Of a stretch of DNA of 64,000 nt, positions 43,663 to 54,079 are shown in pieces. The first letter of the stretch is position 1. Each line of letters starts with the position of its first letter. Both the position numbers and the translations under genes were made by a program. This DNA is from Martinezella calliandrae (GTDB taxonomy: Bacteria > Pseudomonadota > Alphaproteobacteria > Rhizobiales > Rhizobiaceae), in the NCBI RefSeq assembly GCF_030272695.1, contig NZ_JARFYN010000006.1, forward strand, positions 62,001-126,000, read 5' to 3'. The notes under the pieces were generated by a model that was given only the letters and a program-made list of their open reading frames with translations, made no database searches and was not told the origin of the DNA.

Positions 43663-44235
43663 TCATTTATTGGAAATCGCGCCCCAGTAGGTCTCGAAGC
43701 CTGAGCGACGGTAGCTTTCGATATTGCCAGGATCGCGGTGGATGAATTCGAGGACCATATCAGTCAGCACGTCGGTGGTGGCGCTAAGCATGTCCTTCGG
43801 CTGCTGCCGGAATATGCCTGATTGAAAGCCCTCCTCCAGCATCGATTGGATATCTCGGAAAGTGGCCATGCCGGCCTTGCGGGTCGCCTCGGTCACTTTG
43901 TCCGAAACGCCAAGCTGGCGCAGCGCTCTCCGTTTTGCCGGGTTTTTCGCTCCCCAATCGATGGATTGGTTCCACAGGTGCTCGCAACGTGCTTTCACGC
44001 TCGCCTCTGTCGGATAGCCGGCAGCGATTGTAGCCTTCATGTCCGTTTTGAGCGCAAGGTAGAGCTCGTTGAGCAAATCGTCCTTGGTCGGGAAATAGAC
44101 AAACAATGTCCCCTCGGCGATGCCGGCATCCTTGGCGATCTTCGCGGTCGAGGCGGAAACTCCAAGAGACGCTACGGCCTCGGCGGCTGCCGCCAATATG
44201 GCGCTACGCTTTTCTTCGCTGAGGGGTCGTGCCAT
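43663..44235 (-). CDS. TetR-family transcriptional repressor
   Basis: The 190-residue protein has the TetR helix-turn-helix (ASTAKIAKDAGIAEGTLFVY, then FPTKDDLLNELYL, about 28-60) and a helical ligand domain. It ends 54 nt before the SDR gene, and both genes have the same operator-like 18-mer upstream. Autorepression and control of the SDR gene are likely. The inducer is unknown, perhaps a carbonyl substrate of the SDR. Confidence 0.92.
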   Translation of the reverse strand: MARPLSEEKRSAILAAAAEAVASLGVSASTAKIAKDAGIAEGTLFVYFPTKDDLLNELYLALKTDMKATIAAGYPTEASVKARCEHLWNQSIDWGAKNPAKRRALRQLGVSDKVTEATRKAGMATFRDIQSMLEEGFQSGIFRQQPKDMLSATTDVLTDMVLEFIHRDPGNIESYRRSGFETYWGAISNK

Positions 44236-44252
44236 GGCTTCAATTCATTTAA

Positions 44253-44270
44253 TGAGTGAGTACATCCTCA
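44253..44270. promoter_or_regulatory. Operator-like TGAGTGAGTACATCCTCA before the TetR gene
   Basis: It matches the site at 43622-43639 in 17 of 18 bases and ends 35 bp upstream of the TetR start. The remaining gap to the flavin reductase gene is AT-rich and has a separate inverted repeat GTTTTCT...AGAAAAC (44356-44388). Confidence 0.6.
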
Positions 44271-44492
44271 GTTATAAGGGTTGCGCTTAATGATGTCAAC
44301 GATGGTCCGCTTTTCCAAATTCAAGAAATATGCGATATGGGTCGGAACGGAACTGGTTTTCTGTTTGTTTATAGATTTTATAGAAAACTAATTGCTCGTC
44401 AAAGGCAGGTTCTGTGAAATGCCGTTGCTTGAGGCAAGCGTCTTGACCCACTACCTTTCCCCAGATCCGGCGCGAGTTGTGGGGATGATGGA

Positions 44493-45023
44493 ATGAATAT
44501 GAAAACATCCGTGGCGATCGAGAAGGCGGTGCCCGTCGCCGATCCCGATATGGTCAAATCCGAGTTCCGCAACGCCATGGCGCGGATGGCGGCTGCCGTC
44601 AGCATCGTGACCACCAATGGACCGGCGGGGATGGCAGGGTTTGCAGCGACTGCTGTTTGCAGCGTCACCGACAGTCCGCCGACACTGCTCGTCTGTCTGA
44701 ACCGGACTGCTTCGGTTCATCCGGCTGTTACGCAAAACGGCGTGCTCTGCGTCAACGTGCTGTCCGAGGGTCATCAGGGCCTGTCGCGCCTTTTCGGCGG
44801 CAAGACGCCGGTAGCGGAGCGTTTTGCCGCGGCCGCTTGGTCGGAACTGTCGACTGGCTCGCCGGCATTGGAAGATGCGCTCGTTTCGTTCGATTGCCGT
44901 ATCGTGCATCAGGCCGATGGCGGCACGCACGATATCCTGATGTGCGAAGTCGACACCATCCGCCTGCGCGACGGCGGGCAGGGGCTCATCTATTTCGACC
45001 GAGCCTATCACCCCGCCGGATAG
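44493..45023 (+). CDS. Flavin reductase (HpaC/RutF family)
   Basis: The 176-residue protein fits the FMN-binding split-barrel flavin reductases in size and blocks: [20 protein letters not shown] near residue 25, [20 protein letters not shown] near 50, and a C-terminal [12 protein letters not shown]. These use NAD(P)H to make free reduced flavin for a two-component monooxygenase. No partner oxygenase gene is adjacent. The start is one of two near in-frame ATGs. It is convergent with lpsL. Confidence 0.9.
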   Translation: MNMKTSVAIEKAVPVADPDMVKSEFRNAMARMAAAVSIVTTNGPAGMAGFAATAVCSVTDSPPTLLVCLNRTASVHPAVTQNGVLCVNVLSEGHQGLSRLFGGKTPVAERFAAAAWSELSTGSPALEDALVSFDCRIVHQADGGTHDILMCEVDTIRLRDGGQGLIYFDRAYHPAG

Positions 45024-45039
45024 GCCGGATCATTCGATC

Positions 45040-46044
45040 TCAATAGTTTTCCTGATACCATTCGACGAAGCGACGTACGCCTTCTTCGACTTCGATCCGC
45101 GGCTTGAAGCCGGTCAAGGCCACCAAGAGGTCAGGCACGGCATAGGTATCGTGCACATCGCCGGGCTGCATCGGCAGCATATGCCGGATCGCCTTTTTGC
45201 CGAGCATCGCCTCGATGGTCTCGACAAAGCTCATCAGCCCGACCGGCTGGCCGCCGCCGATATTGACGATGCGGAAGGGCGCTTGTTTCGACAGCGTATC
45301 GGTGATCGTTTCCAAAACGATGCGGTTATCTTCCGATGGCACGACATCGATCAGCCGGACAATGCCCTCGATGAGATCGTCGATATAGGTGAAATCGCGG
45401 CTCATCTTGCCTTCGCCGTAGATTTCGATCGGCCGGTCGTTCCTGATGGCGTCGACGAATTTGAACAGCGCCATGTCCGGACGGCCCCAGGGACCGTAGA
45501 CCGTGAAGAAGCGGAAGGCGGTGGTCGGAATAAGGAAGAGATGGGCATAGCTGTGCGCCATCAGCTCCATGCTCTTCTTCGTCGCCGCATAGATCGTCAT
45601 CTGTTCGTCGGCTTTGTCGCTCTCCGCAAAGGGGATCTTCTCGTTGGCGCCATAGACCGAGGAGGTCGAGGCAAGCAACAGGTGTTTCGGCCGCAGGCTT
45701 TTTGCCAGCTCCAACACATTGAACGAACCGGTGACGTTGGAATCGACGTAGGACCGCGGATTTTCCAGGCTGTAACGCACCCCGGCCTGGGCGGCGAGAT
45801 GGACGATCACGTCGGGCTCGGCCAATTCAGCAGCGCGATCCAGCGCCGCCTTGTCTTCCAGCATGCCGGTGACAGCCTTAAAGCCGTTGGATCGGGCAAG
45901 GATGGCGGTGCGCTTTTGCTTGAGCCTGACGTCGTAATAAGGCGTCATGCCATCGAAGCCGACGACAAAATGGCCCTCTTCGAGCAGGCGCTTGGCAAGG
46001 TGGAATCCGATAAAGCCGGCGGTGCCGGTGATGAGATAACGCAT
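45040..46044 (-). CDS. lpsL: UDP-glucuronate 4-epimerase
   Basis: The 334-residue extended SDR has [15 protein letters not shown] at the N-terminus, [20 protein letters not shown] near residue 83 and the catalytic [19 protein letters not shown]. These blocks are typical of UDP-glucuronate epimerases (LpsL, GAE type). It converts UDP-glucuronate to UDP-galacturonate for surface polysaccharides. It lies 14 nt after the UDP-glucose dehydrogenase gene that makes its substrate, the same pair as rkpK-lpsL of Sinorhizobium. Confidence 0.92.
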   Translation of the reverse strand: MRYLITGTAGFIGFHLAKRLLEEGHFVVGFDGMTPYYDVRLKQKRTAILARSNGFKAVTGMLEDKAALDRAAELAEPDVIVHLAAQAGVRYSLENPRSYVDSNVTGSFNVLELAKSLRPKHLLLASTSSVYGANEKIPFAESDKADEQMTIYAATKKSMELMAHSYAHLFLIPTTAFRFFTVYGPWGRPDMALFKFVDAIRNDRPIEIYGEGKMSRDFTYIDDLIEGIVRLIDVVPSEDNRIVLETITDTLSKQAPFRIVNIGGGQPVGLMSFVETIEAMLGKKAIRHMLPMQPGDVHDTYAVPDLLVALTGFKPRIEVEEGVRRFVEWYQENY

Positions 46045-46058
46045 GGATCGGCCTTTGC

Positions 46059-47381
46059 TTAGAGTGTGTCGTCGCTTGAGGGTCTTCCGACGCTCGTATA
46101 GGCAAAGCCGTGCTTTGTGACCTCGTCATGGCGATAGATGTTCCTGAGGTCGACAAGGACCGGGGCGTTCATGACGGATTTCAGCCGGGCGAAATCGAGT
46201 GCGCGGAACTGGTTCCATTCCGTAATGATGACAAGCGCATCGGCGCCGCGCGCCGCGCCATAAGCATCGTCGGCGTAAGCGATGTTGTCGATCAGCTGGC
46301 GCGCATTGTCCATACCTTCCGGATCGTAGCCAGTCACCGAAGCGCCGGCATCCTGTAGCGCCTGGATGATCGAGATTGCCGGGCTGTCGCGCATGTCGTC
46401 GGTGTTCGGCTTGAAGGTCAGGCCGAGCACGGCAATGGTTTTGCCCCGGACATCGCCCCCCATGGCGGCGATTACCTTGCGGCCCATGGCGCGCTTGCGG
46501 TTGTCGTTGATCGAGATCGTCGTCTCGATCAGGCGCACGGGGCTGTCGTGGTCCAGCGCGGTCTTGGCGAGCGCCAGCGTGTCCTTTGGGAAGCAGGAGC
46601 CGCCATAGCCCGGCCCGGCATGCAGGAATTTCGAGCCGATGCGGCCATCGAGGCCGATGCCGCGCGACACTTCCTGCACATTGGCGCCGACTTTCTCACA
46701 GAGGTCGGCTATCTCGTTGATGAAGGTGATCTTCATCGCAAGGAAGGCATTGGCGGCGTATTTGATCAGCTCCGAGGTGCGGCGGGCGGTAAAGAGCAGC
46801 GGCGCCTGGTTCAGATAGAGCGGTCGGTAGACCTCCGTCATGACGCCACGGGCGCGCTCGTCGTTGAGGCCGATGACGATGCGGTCGGGGCGCTTGAAGT
46901 CCTCGATGGCTGCGCCTTCGCGCAGGAATTCCGGATTGGAGACGACAGCAACGTCGGCTTCCGGATTGGTTTCGCGCACGATGCGTTCGACTTCATCGCC
47001 GGTGCCGACCGGCACGGTCGATTTGGTGACAATCACTGTAAAGCCCTTGACGTGCTGGGCGATCTCGCGGGCAGCCGCATAGACATAGGACAAATCGGCG
47101 TGGCCGTCGCCGCGACGCGACGGCGTGCCGACCGCGATGAAGACGACGTCGCTGGCGGCAACGCTGGTTTCGACATCGGTCGAAAAGGACAGCCGGCCGG
47201 CGCGGACGTTGTCGGCTACGAGCTGCTCGAGGCCCGGCTCGAAGATCGGGATTTCGCCCTTGCGCAATGCCTCGATCTTGTTTGCGTCCTTATCGACACA
47301 AATCACGTCATGGCCGAAATCGGCAAAGCAGACGCCGGACACAAGACCCACATAACCGGAACCGATCATCGTGATGTGCAT
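46059..47381 (-). CDS. rkpK: UDP-glucose 6-dehydrogenase
   Basis: The 440-residue protein has the NAD site [20 protein letters not shown], the [12 protein letters not shown] block near residue 125, and the catalytic cysteine in [14 protein letters not shown] near 260. It also has the central lysine motif [17 protein letters not shown]. It oxidises UDP-glucose to UDP-glucuronate for LPS and capsule synthesis. The leader is AAAGGATTGAAGTTTC. It is the first gene of the two-gene unit with lpsL. Confidence 0.95.
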   Translation of the reverse strand: MHITMIGSGYVGLVSGVCFADFGHDVICVDKDANKIEALRKGEIPIFEPGLEQLVADNVRAGRLSFSTDVETSVAASDVVFIAVGTPSRRGDGHADLSYVYAAAREIAQHVKGFTVIVTKSTVPVGTGDEVERIVRETNPEADVAVVSNPEFLREGAAIEDFKRPDRIVIGLNDERARGVMTEVYRPLYLNQAPLLFTARRTSELIKYAANAFLAMKITFINEIADLCEKVGANVQEVSRGIGLDGRIGSKFLHAGPGYGGSCFPKDTLALAKTALDHDSPVRLIETTISINDNRKRAMGRKVIAAMGGDVRGKTIAVLGLTFKPNTDDMRDSPAISIIQALQDAGASVTGYDPEGMDNARQLIDNIAYADDAYGAARGADALVIITEWNQFRALDFARLKSVMNAPVLVDLRNIYRHDEVTKHGFAYTSVGRPSSDDTL

Positions 47382-47636
47382 GAAACTTCAATCCTTTTGC
47401 TAATGCCGGGCTCAGCGTCGAAACGCGATCCCGTCTTTGGCGGCTGCCTGCGCTTATACACAGGATCGCTGGTGACGCCTATACGGGACGGTGCTTATCC
47501 AGCCGGTTGAGACAGAAGTGTCATAAAGACAACCTGCGCTCGGCGGCGTTGTTTCGACCGATAGAGCGGCTTGCCTGCGCGGTGTGGCATGCTAGACATT
47601 CCGGCTAAGCCTTCCACTCATCCAAAGGCAATCCCC

Positions 47637-48944
47637 ATGACGTTCGATCTCATCGTCCGCAATGCCAACCTTCCCGATGGCCGGAAGGGGCATGATATCG
47701 CCATTGACGGCGGTAGGATCGTGGCTATTCAGCCGGGCGTGCAGGGTGAGGCGGGGCGTATGATCGATGCCGATGGGCAATTGGTTTCACCGCCGTTCGT
47801 CGACTGCCATTTTCATATGGACGCGACGCTGTCGCTCGGCTTGCCGCGGCTGAATTTGTCGGGCACGCTGCTGGAGGGAATCGCGCTTTGGGGGGAGTTG
47901 AAGCCGTTGCTCACGCATGAAGCGGTGGCGGAGCGGGCGCGGCGTTACTGCGATCTTGCGGTGTCGCAGGGATTGTTGGCGGTCAGAATCCATGTCGACA
48001 TTTGCGACGATCGACTGCTCGCCGTCGAAGCACTGCTGGAGGTGAAGAGGCAAGTCGCGCCCTATCTCGATCTTCAGCTCGTCGCCTTCCCGCAGGACGG
48101 TTACTACCGTTCGCCAACGGCCGCACGGAACCTGGAGCGTGCCCTCGATCTTGGCGTCGACATCGTCGGCGGCATTCCGCATTTCGAGCGGACGATGGAC
48201 GATGGCGCGCATTCGGTGCGTGCGCTCTGCCAGATCGCTGAAGAGCGCGGTCTGATGGTCGATATGCATTGCGACGAAACCGACGATCCGCTGTCGCGCC
48301 ACATCGAGACGCTGGCCGCCGAAACGGTGAGGCTCGGGCTTCAGGGCAGGGTGGCTGGCTCGCACCTGACCTCGATGCATTCGATGGACAATTACTACGT
48401 CTCAAAACTGTTGCCGCTGATCGCGGAGGCAGGGGTGCATGCGATCCCCAACCCGCTGATCAACATCGTGCTGCAGGGACGCCATGACACCTATCCAAAG
48501 CGGCGTGGAATGACCCGGGTCAAGGAGATGCGCGAATTCGGCATCAACGTCGCTTTCGGCCAGGATTGCTGCATGGACCCGTGGTATTCGCTAGGCGGCG
48601 CCGACATGTTGGATGTTGCGCACATGGGACTGCATGTCGGCCAGTTGACGTCGCGCGAGGCCATGCGGTTCTGTTTCGACGCGGTCACCGTCAATCCGGC
48701 CAAAGCAATGGGTCTCGACGGTTACGGGCTGGAGGTTGGTTGCAACGGCGATCTCGTGGTGCTGCAGGCTCGGGATCCGATCGAAGCGATCCGCTTGCGC
48801 GCCACCAGGCTCTTTGTCGTCAGACGCGGCAAGGTGATCAGCAAGACGCCGGCGCGGATCGCAAAATTGTCGCTCGAGGGCCGGCCGCAATCGGTCGATC
48901 CCGCCACTTACGCGCCCAGCGCCGGCAGCGATCTGGCCCGTTAG
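47637..48944 (+). CDS. Cytosine-deaminase-like amidohydrolase (second copy in the window)
   Basis: The 435-residue protein has the CodA-type motifs PPFVDCHFHMDATLSLG near residue 50, MVDMHCDETDDPLSRH near 205, VAGSHLTSMHS near 240, and the catalytic aspartate in AFGQDCCMDPWYSLG near 305. It differs clearly from the amidohydrolase at 36357-37670 (GSHLTSMHS against GHCCSL), so the substrates probably differ. The ATG at 47637 begins the conserved TFDLIVRNANLPDG. No transporter is adjacent. Confidence 0.9.
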   Translation: MTFDLIVRNANLPDGRKGHDIAIDGGRIVAIQPGVQGEAGRMIDADGQLVSPPFVDCHFHMDATLSLGLPRLNLSGTLLEGIALWGELKPLLTHEAVAERARRYCDLAVSQGLLAVRIHVDICDDRLLAVEALLEVKRQVAPYLDLQLVAFPQDGYYRSPTAARNLERALDLGVDIVGGIPHFERTMDDGAHSVRALCQIAEERGLMVDMHCDETDDPLSRHIETLAAETVRLGLQGRVAGSHLTSMHSMDNYYVSKLLPLIAEAGVHAIPNPLINIVLQGRHDTYPKRRGMTRVKEMREFGINVAFGQDCCMDPWYSLGGADMLDVAHMGLHVGQLTSREAMRFCFDAVTVNPAKAMGLDGYGLEVGCNGDLVVLQARDPIEAIRLRATRLFVVRRGKVISKTPARIAKLSLEGRPQSVDPATYAPSAGSDLAR

Positions 48945-49050
48945 GCATATGACAGCATATCGCTTGTGATTGCTATCGCGTTGCACCATGATGAAACGGG
49001 CACATCGTCCAGTGGGGGACGGTGTGGAATGGGCGGTTCAGGGCTGTTGC

Positions 49051-49905
49051 ATGAAGTCAACTTTCGCCGTGCGTGCAATGCGGGCTGGGGAATTGGAGCT
49101 CGCTCTCGAATGGGCGCGGCAGGAGGGATGGAATCCCGGTGTCGATGATGCCCTGGCGTTTTGGGAGGCGGACCCTTCCGGCTTCTTTATCGGTGCGATC
49201 GGCGAGGTGCCCGTCGGCTGCATTTCCGTCGTGCGTTACGGCGAAAGCTTTGCCTTTCTCGGCCTCTTCATCGTCCATCCCGAATTTCGCGGTCAAGGCT
49301 ACGGCAAGACGCTATGGAACAAGGGCGTTGCCTTCGCGGGCAATCGTACGATCGGTCTCGACGGCGTCGCGACACAGCAGGAATACTATCGCCGCAACGG
49401 CTTTGAAGTGGCCTATCGTACCGTGCGTTATGGCGGCATTCCGGAAATGTCCGATGTGGACGAAGGGGGGATAGACGTCGGTCCGGTCAAGCAGGACAAG
49501 CTCGAAGGCTTGCTGCGATACGACGCCGGCATTTTTCCGGGGCTGCGTTATTCCTTCCTGACGGCCTGGTGCAACGCGCCGGAAAAACGAAAATCCTTCA
49601 TTGTCGGTAGCGGCCGCAAGATTCGCGGCTACGGCACGATCCGGCGATGTTTCGAGGGCTATAAGATCGGCCCGCTGTTTGCCAACAGTGCCGATGTGGC
49701 ATCGGCCCTTTTGGCCAAGTTGCTGCCGGAGGCCAAGGGTCGGCCAGTCTATCTGGACGTGCCCGCAGAGAACGCTGCCGCGATCAGGCTTGCCGAAACT
49801 TTCGGGCTGTCGCCCGTGTTCGAAACGGCTCGAATGTATCGTGGCGAAGCACCCGAAATGCCGCTTGGCCGCGTTTTTGCGGTAACGACGCTCGAACTCG
49901 GCTAG
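49051..49905 (+). CDS. GNAT-family N-acetyltransferase
   Basis: The 284-residue protein has a full GNAT domain at about 1-130, with the acetyl-CoA motif GLFIVHPEFRGQGYGKTLWN near residue 75. A second C-terminal domain of GNAT-like fold follows (YGTIRRCFEGYKIGPLFANS), as in YitH/HolE-type proteins. The ribosome-binding site is weak (CAGGGC), and in-frame starts upstream at 48970-48991 are possible. The substrate is unknown. It seems to be a single-gene unit. Confidence 0.88.
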   Translation: MKSTFAVRAMRAGELELALEWARQEGWNPGVDDALAFWEADPSGFFIGAIGEVPVGCISVVRYGESFAFLGLFIVHPEFRGQGYGKTLWNKGVAFAGNRTIGLDGVATQQEYYRRNGFEVAYRTVRYGGIPEMSDVDEGGIDVGPVKQDKLEGLLRYDAGIFPGLRYSFLTAWCNAPEKRKSFIVGSGRKIRGYGTIRRCFEGYKIGPLFANSADVASALLAKLLPEAKGRPVYLDVPAENAAAIRLAETFGLSPVFETARMYRGEAPEMPLGRVFAVTTLELG

Positions 49906-50221
49906 ATCGGCCGTTCGGTCTGACCGGACAGGCGATCGTTCCATCACCTCGCCGGCCACGAAGTTCAACGTTGTTGCCTCGGGGCCAGACATTTCCAAGA
50001 ATCACACGGCGTTTCCCTGTGAAGCGGCAATGACTAAGCCGCGATCGTGACATTGCCTCTGTCGGAGCGCCGACGGGAAAAATCCTGTTGGAGGCGCTAA
50101 TTCGTCACTTAAAAAGCCGAATCTGCTGAGACAACAGGGTCGCTTTCCCAAAAACAAAGCTTTATAGATGCGCGGGTTTGAGCAAGGCGCGCCTTTGTGC
50201 GCAGGAAGCGGGTATGGAGAA
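49906..50221. other. Intergenic region upstream of purA
   Basis: No gene is supported in this 316-bp gap. It probably holds the purA promoter and leader. I see no clear riboswitch, hairpin or repeat. The frame starting at 50168 is an extension of purA that I reject. Confidence 0.4.
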
Positions 50222-51517
50222 ATGACGAACGTAGTTGTGATCGGTTCGCAATGGGGTGACGAAGGCAAGGGCAAAATTGTCGACTGGCTTTCGGAACGCG
50301 CCGATGTGATTGTGCGCTTTCAGGGCGGCCACAATGCCGGTCATACGCTGGTTGTCGACGGTGTCAGCTACAAACTCGCGCTTTTGCCCTCGGGGCTTGT
50401 TCGCGGCAAGCTGAGCGTGATCGGCAATGGTGTCGTCGTCGATCCCCATCATTTCGTCGCCGAGGTCGATAAGTTGCGCGCCCAGGGCATCGCAGTAACA
50501 CCCGACGTACTGCGTATCGCCGAAAACGCACCGCTCATCCTGTCGCTGCATCGCGACCTAGACGCTTTGCGCGAAGATGCCGCCTCCAACAGTGGCACGA
50601 AGATCGGTACGACGCGCCGCGGCATCGGCCCGGCCTATGAAGACAAGGTCGGCCGTCGCGCGATCCGCGTCGTCGATCTCACCGAACCGGAAACGCTGCC
50701 GGCCAAGATCGACCGCCTGCTGACGCATCACAACGCGCTGCGCCGCGGCATGGGCCTCGACGAAATTTCCTTCGATGCGTTGCATAACGAGCTTACCTCC
50801 GTCGCACAACACATACTTCCCTATATTGATCAGGTCTGGCGGTTGCTCGACGAGCAGCGCAAGGCGGGTGCTCGCATCCTCTTCGAAGGCGCGCAGGGCG
50901 CATTGTTGGACAATGACCACGGCACCTATCCATTCGTGACATCGTCCAACACGGTCGCCGGCCAGGCAGCCGCCGGTTCCGGTCTCGGGCCGACGGCGCT
51001 CGGCTATGTGCTGGGCATCACAAAAGCCTATACGACGCGCGTCGGGGAAGGCCCGTTCCCGTGCGAACTGCATGATGAGATCGGCAAACACCTGTCGACG
51101 GTCGGCCGCGAGGTTGGCGTCAATACCGGTCGTCCACGCCGTTGCGGCTGGTTCGATGCCGTGCTGGTTCGCCAGACCGTGAAGACCTCCGGCATTACCG
51201 GCATTGCGCTAACCAAGCTCGACGTGCTCGACGGTCTCGACGAATTGAAGATCTGCGTCGGCTATAAGCTGGATGGCAAGGAGATCGATTACTTGCCGGC
51301 GAGCCAGGCCGCGCAGGCCCGCGTCGAGCCGATCTACATCACGCTCGAAGGCTGGAAGGAATCGACGGTTGGCGCCCGCAAATGGGCCGATCTGCCGGCG
51401 CAGGCGATCAAATATGTCCGGCAGGTTGAGGAGCTGATCGGCGCGCCGGTCGCGCTGCTTTCGACCAGCCCGGAGCGCGAAGACACTATACTTGTGACCG
51501 ATCCGTTTGAGGACTAA
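50222..51517 (+). CDS. purA: Adenylosuccinate synthetase
   Basis: The 431-residue protein has the full family set: [18 protein letters not shown] near residue 7 with the catalytic aspartate, [13 protein letters not shown] near 36 with the catalytic histidine, [14 protein letters not shown] near 125, and [20 protein letters not shown] near 220. It joins IMP and aspartate with GTP in AMP synthesis. The ATG at 50222 matches the usual N-terminus ([15 protein letters not shown]), with GGAG just upstream. Confidence 0.97.
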   Translation: MTNVVVIGSQWGDEGKGKIVDWLSERADVIVRFQGGHNAGHTLVVDGVSYKLALLPSGLVRGKLSVIGNGVVVDPHHFVAEVDKLRAQGIAVTPDVLRIAENAPLILSLHRDLDALREDAASNSGTKIGTTRRGIGPAYEDKVGRRAIRVVDLTEPETLPAKIDRLLTHHNALRRGMGLDEISFDALHNELTSVAQHILPYIDQVWRLLDEQRKAGARILFEGAQGALLDNDHGTYPFVTSSNTVAGQAAAGSGLGPTALGYVLGITKAYTTRVGEGPFPCELHDEIGKHLSTVGREVGVNTGRPRRCGWFDAVLVRQTVKTSGITGIALTKLDVLDGLDELKICVGYKLDGKEIDYLPASQAAQARVEPIYITLEGWKESTVGARKWADLPAQAIKYVRQVEELIGAPVALLSTSPEREDTILVTDPFED

Positions 51518-51578
51518 TGTCGCGGATCAATGACGAATCCCGGTCCGGCTACATGCCGGGCATCATGAGAAAGTACTG

Positions 51579-53987
51579 ATGGCGGATTTTGTAGCAGTCA
51601 TTCGACGGGCCGTGGATGGCCTGGCCGATAATACTCCCGAGATGCGGGTCAAGGTTTATGAGCGGGCTCGTGGTGCCGTCCAGCGGCAGCTCGAGAGCAT
51701 GAAGCCGCGCCCGCCGGAGGAGATGCTTCGCCGTCAGCTCGACAAGCTTGAAGCCGCGATCGTCGAGGTGGAAGCCGAGCATGCGGAGGCGTTGCCGGTC
51801 GCTGAAGAGCCCGTGGCGGAAGCGCCCGTGGTGCAGGAGGAGCCGCAACATGCGCCCCCTGAACAACATCATGCCGCTGTAGAGCCCCATGTCGAGGAGG
51901 CACCACCCCTCTATACGGAGGCTCATAGGCAGGAAGAGGTCACCGCTTATCAGCCGGTGCACGAAGAGCCTGCCCACGAAGAGCCTGCCCACGAAGAGCC
52001 CGCCCACGAAGAGCCCGCCCACCAGGAGCCTGCTTACGAGGAGCGCGCCTATGAGGAGCCCGCGCACGCTCAGCACCAGTCCGCAGACGACCATGAGCCG
52101 GTAGAGGAATGGTTCGAGGCGCCGCAGGTGCAGGCGCCGGCGGCTGTTCATTACGCCGAGGCTGATGCGGAGCCTATCCAGGAGCGGCTGCATCAGGAAG
52201 CATCGGAGCACTATGCTGAGGACGTGCCGGTCGCAGCTGGCGAGCCCACGCACGCCGCTCCGCAGGCGAATGCCGCGCATCAAGCGCCAGCCGATGATGT
52301 CATCAGCCAAGTCGAGGAGATTTGGGGCGAGGTCGATGCGCCCGCGAAGCGCGCCGCATCCGAGCCGGTGGCCGAACCCGTCATGCCCGCTGCCGCCTTT
52401 GCACCAGCTGTCTTTGGCCATCCGGTGGAGCCACTCTCCACGGCGAAGGCACCGGTAGCCGACAAGGCCTTTGCCTGGGATGCCGATGTTTTCGAGGAGC
52501 TGGAGCCAGTAGCGGCGCCTGCAGCCAAGCCGAAGCAGCCCGTCCGACAGATGCCGGACAATGCTTTCGAGGACGTCGATCTCTTCGCCGACGTGCATTC
52601 TTCGCCCAGAGCGATACCGAAGAACGATGCTGGTGGCGACGGCTGGCGGGAGCTCAAGGAGCTTGCCGGTTTCGACAAGCTCGCCGAGAAAGGACGCGGT
52701 GGCGGCTCTTCCATTCCCTCGGATCTCGATCGGTCCATGGCATCGAAGCTGCAGGGAAAAAGCTTCCGCATGGAGCCGAGGCGCCGCCGCTTCAATGTGA
52801 CCGGCATTATCCTGACGCTTCTCGGGCTTGCCGTCGTTGCTGGCGGTGGTTATGCCGCTTGGGCGAACCGCCAGGCGCTCAACAAGATGGTCGCCGATCT
52901 TATCAGTTCGGCACCCAAGACCGCGGCTAGCACGGCCCCCGCCCCAGCCACCGAGACGGCCAAGAACAACAACGCGGCGGCTCCAACCGCGAATGCGCCT
53001 GCCGCGTCGACGCCGGCCACGATCGCTCCGGCGCAAAATAATAATGCCGCCGCACAGCCGCCCGCAGCCGCCAACACCAATGTCGCCTCGCTCGATAACG
53101 ATGCCAACACCGTCAACACGAAGTTCACGCAGCGTCTGTTGGCGAACGGCGCTGAAGAGGATCGAGGTCCGGCAGCAGGAGGGCAGCCGGGTGTGGCCGA
53201 AGGCAAGTCCGTGGCAGAGCAGAATGTAGCCGCCGCGGCTGCGCCGGCTGGAGCGGCAGCCGCGCCCGCGAATAATGCGCCAGTTGCGCAGTCGCCGGCA
53301 GCGACCGCGCCGGTCGCTACGCCGCCTTCCGGCGATCAGCAGTCATCCGCTGCTCCTGTCCAGCAACCGCCTGCAACCCAGCAGCCGCCGCCCGCCGGGC
53401 AACAGCAGACGGCAGCGGCTACGGATGGCCAGAAGGTGTTCCTGTACGAAGAGCGTCTCGGCCAGACGTCGCCGACGGCCTTCGAAGGCACGGTCACCTG
53501 GTCGCTGGAGGAAGGCAAGGGCGAGGATGGTCGGCCAGAACCCTCCGTTCAGGGCCTTATCAGCGTGCCCGAGCGCGGTTTGACGGCGACGATCACAGTG
53601 TCGCGCAACACCGACGCATCGTTGCCGGCAAGCCATTTGGTTGAACTGGCCTTCCAGGTTCCGCGGAATTTCGAAGGCGGCGCCATCGACAGCGTGCAAC
53701 GCATCGCGCTTAAGGCAACCGAGCAGGATCGTGGCGACCCCCTGATCGCCGTGCCGGCCAAGGTCACGGACGACGTCTATATGGTCGCGCTGAACGATTT
53801 TCCGGACGCGCGCAAGACCAATCTCGACCTCCTGAAAAGCCGCAATTGGATGGACATTCCCGTCGTTTACCGCAATGGCCGTCGGGCATTGCTGACCATG
53901 GAAAAGGGGCCGACCGGCACCGACGACTTCAACAAGGCAATCGCCGAATGGCAGGCACTCGGCGGTGTTGCTTCCAGCGGCCAATAA
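51579..53987 (+). CDS. Large repeat-bearing membrane protein of unknown function
   Basis: This 802-residue protein has four parts. Residues 1-60 are a charged, conserved-looking helical region (VAVIRRAVDGLADNTPEMRV). Residues about 60-260 are acidic and Ala/Pro/Glu-rich with a PAHEE tandem repeat. One membrane helix lies near 408-428 (VTGIILTLLGLAVVAGGGYA). An Ala/Pro/Gln-rich linker leads to a folded C-terminal domain of about 190 residues (KVFLYEERLGQTSPTAFEGT, then VTWSLEEGKGED). The orientation suggests a cytoplasmic N-terminus and periplasmic C-terminus. It sits between purA and rpoH in what looks like a conserved rhizobial order. Confidence 0.82.
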   Translation: MADFVAVIRRAVDGLADNTPEMRVKVYERARGAVQRQLESMKPRPPEEMLRRQLDKLEAAIVEVEAEHAEALPVAEEPVAEAPVVQEEPQHAPPEQHHAAVEPHVEEAPPLYTEAHRQEEVTAYQPVHEEPAHEEPAHEEPAHEEPAHQEPAYEERAYEEPAHAQHQSADDHEPVEEWFEAPQVQAPAAVHYAEADAEPIQERLHQEASEHYAEDVPVAAGEPTHAAPQANAAHQAPADDVISQVEEIWGEVDAPAKRAASEPVAEPVMPAAAFAPAVFGHPVEPLSTAKAPVADKAFAWDADVFEELEPVAAPAAKPKQPVRQMPDNAFEDVDLFADVHSSPRAIPKNDAGGDGWRELKELAGFDKLAEKGRGGGSSIPSDLDRSMASKLQGKSFRMEPRRRRFNVTGIILTLLGLAVVAGGGYAAWANRQALNKMVADLISSAPKTAASTAPAPATETAKNNNAAAPTANAPAASTPATIAPAQNNNAAAQPPAAANTNVASLDNDANTVNTKFTQRLLANGAEEDRGPAAGGQPGVAEGKSVAEQNVAAAAAPAGAAAAPANNAPVAQSPAATAPVATPPSGDQQSSAAPVQQPPATQQPPPAGQQQTAAATDGQKVFLYEERLGQTSPTAFEGTVTWSLEEGKGEDGRPEPSVQGLISVPERGLTATITVSRNTDASLPASHLVELAFQVPRNFEGGAIDSVQRIALKATEQDRGDPLIAVPAKVTDDVYMVALNDFPDARKTNLDLLKSRNWMDIPVVYRNGRRALLTMEKGPTGTDDFNKAIAEWQALGGVASSGQ
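51960..52064 (+). repeat. Fifteen-bp tandem repeat inside the membrane-protein gene
   Basis: Seven 15-bp units begin with CACGAAGAGCCTGCC. The first four differ by a single base, and the last three are more diverged. They encode a HEEPA-type pentapeptide repeat, so copy number may vary between strains without breaking the frame. Confidence 0.85.
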
Positions 53988-54011
53988 GCGGTTTCAAGTC
54001 ACCGGAATCAA

Positions 54012-54041
54012 AAAAGGCGGGCCTTGCACGGTCCGCCTTTT
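54012..54041. terminator. Bidirectional terminator between the membrane-protein gene and rpoH
   Basis: AAAAGGCGGGCC and GGTCCGCCTTTT form a 12-bp stem (one G-T pair) with a 6-nt loop. A-runs and T-runs on both sides serve both convergent genes. Confidence 0.85.
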
Positions 54042-54079
54042 CGTTTGAATTCATTCGGCGATTTCTAAAGTCGGAAGCG

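Noticed and set aside
51960..52064. Possible CRISPR-like repeat array
   Set aside because: The units are contiguous 15-bp in-frame repeats without spacers, coding for a pentapeptide repeat.
51549..53036. Minus-strand open frame of 495 codons opposite the repeat-bearing gene
   Set aside because: Its low-complexity Leu/Gly/Arg repeats mirror the HEEPA repeat and GC bias of the real gene.
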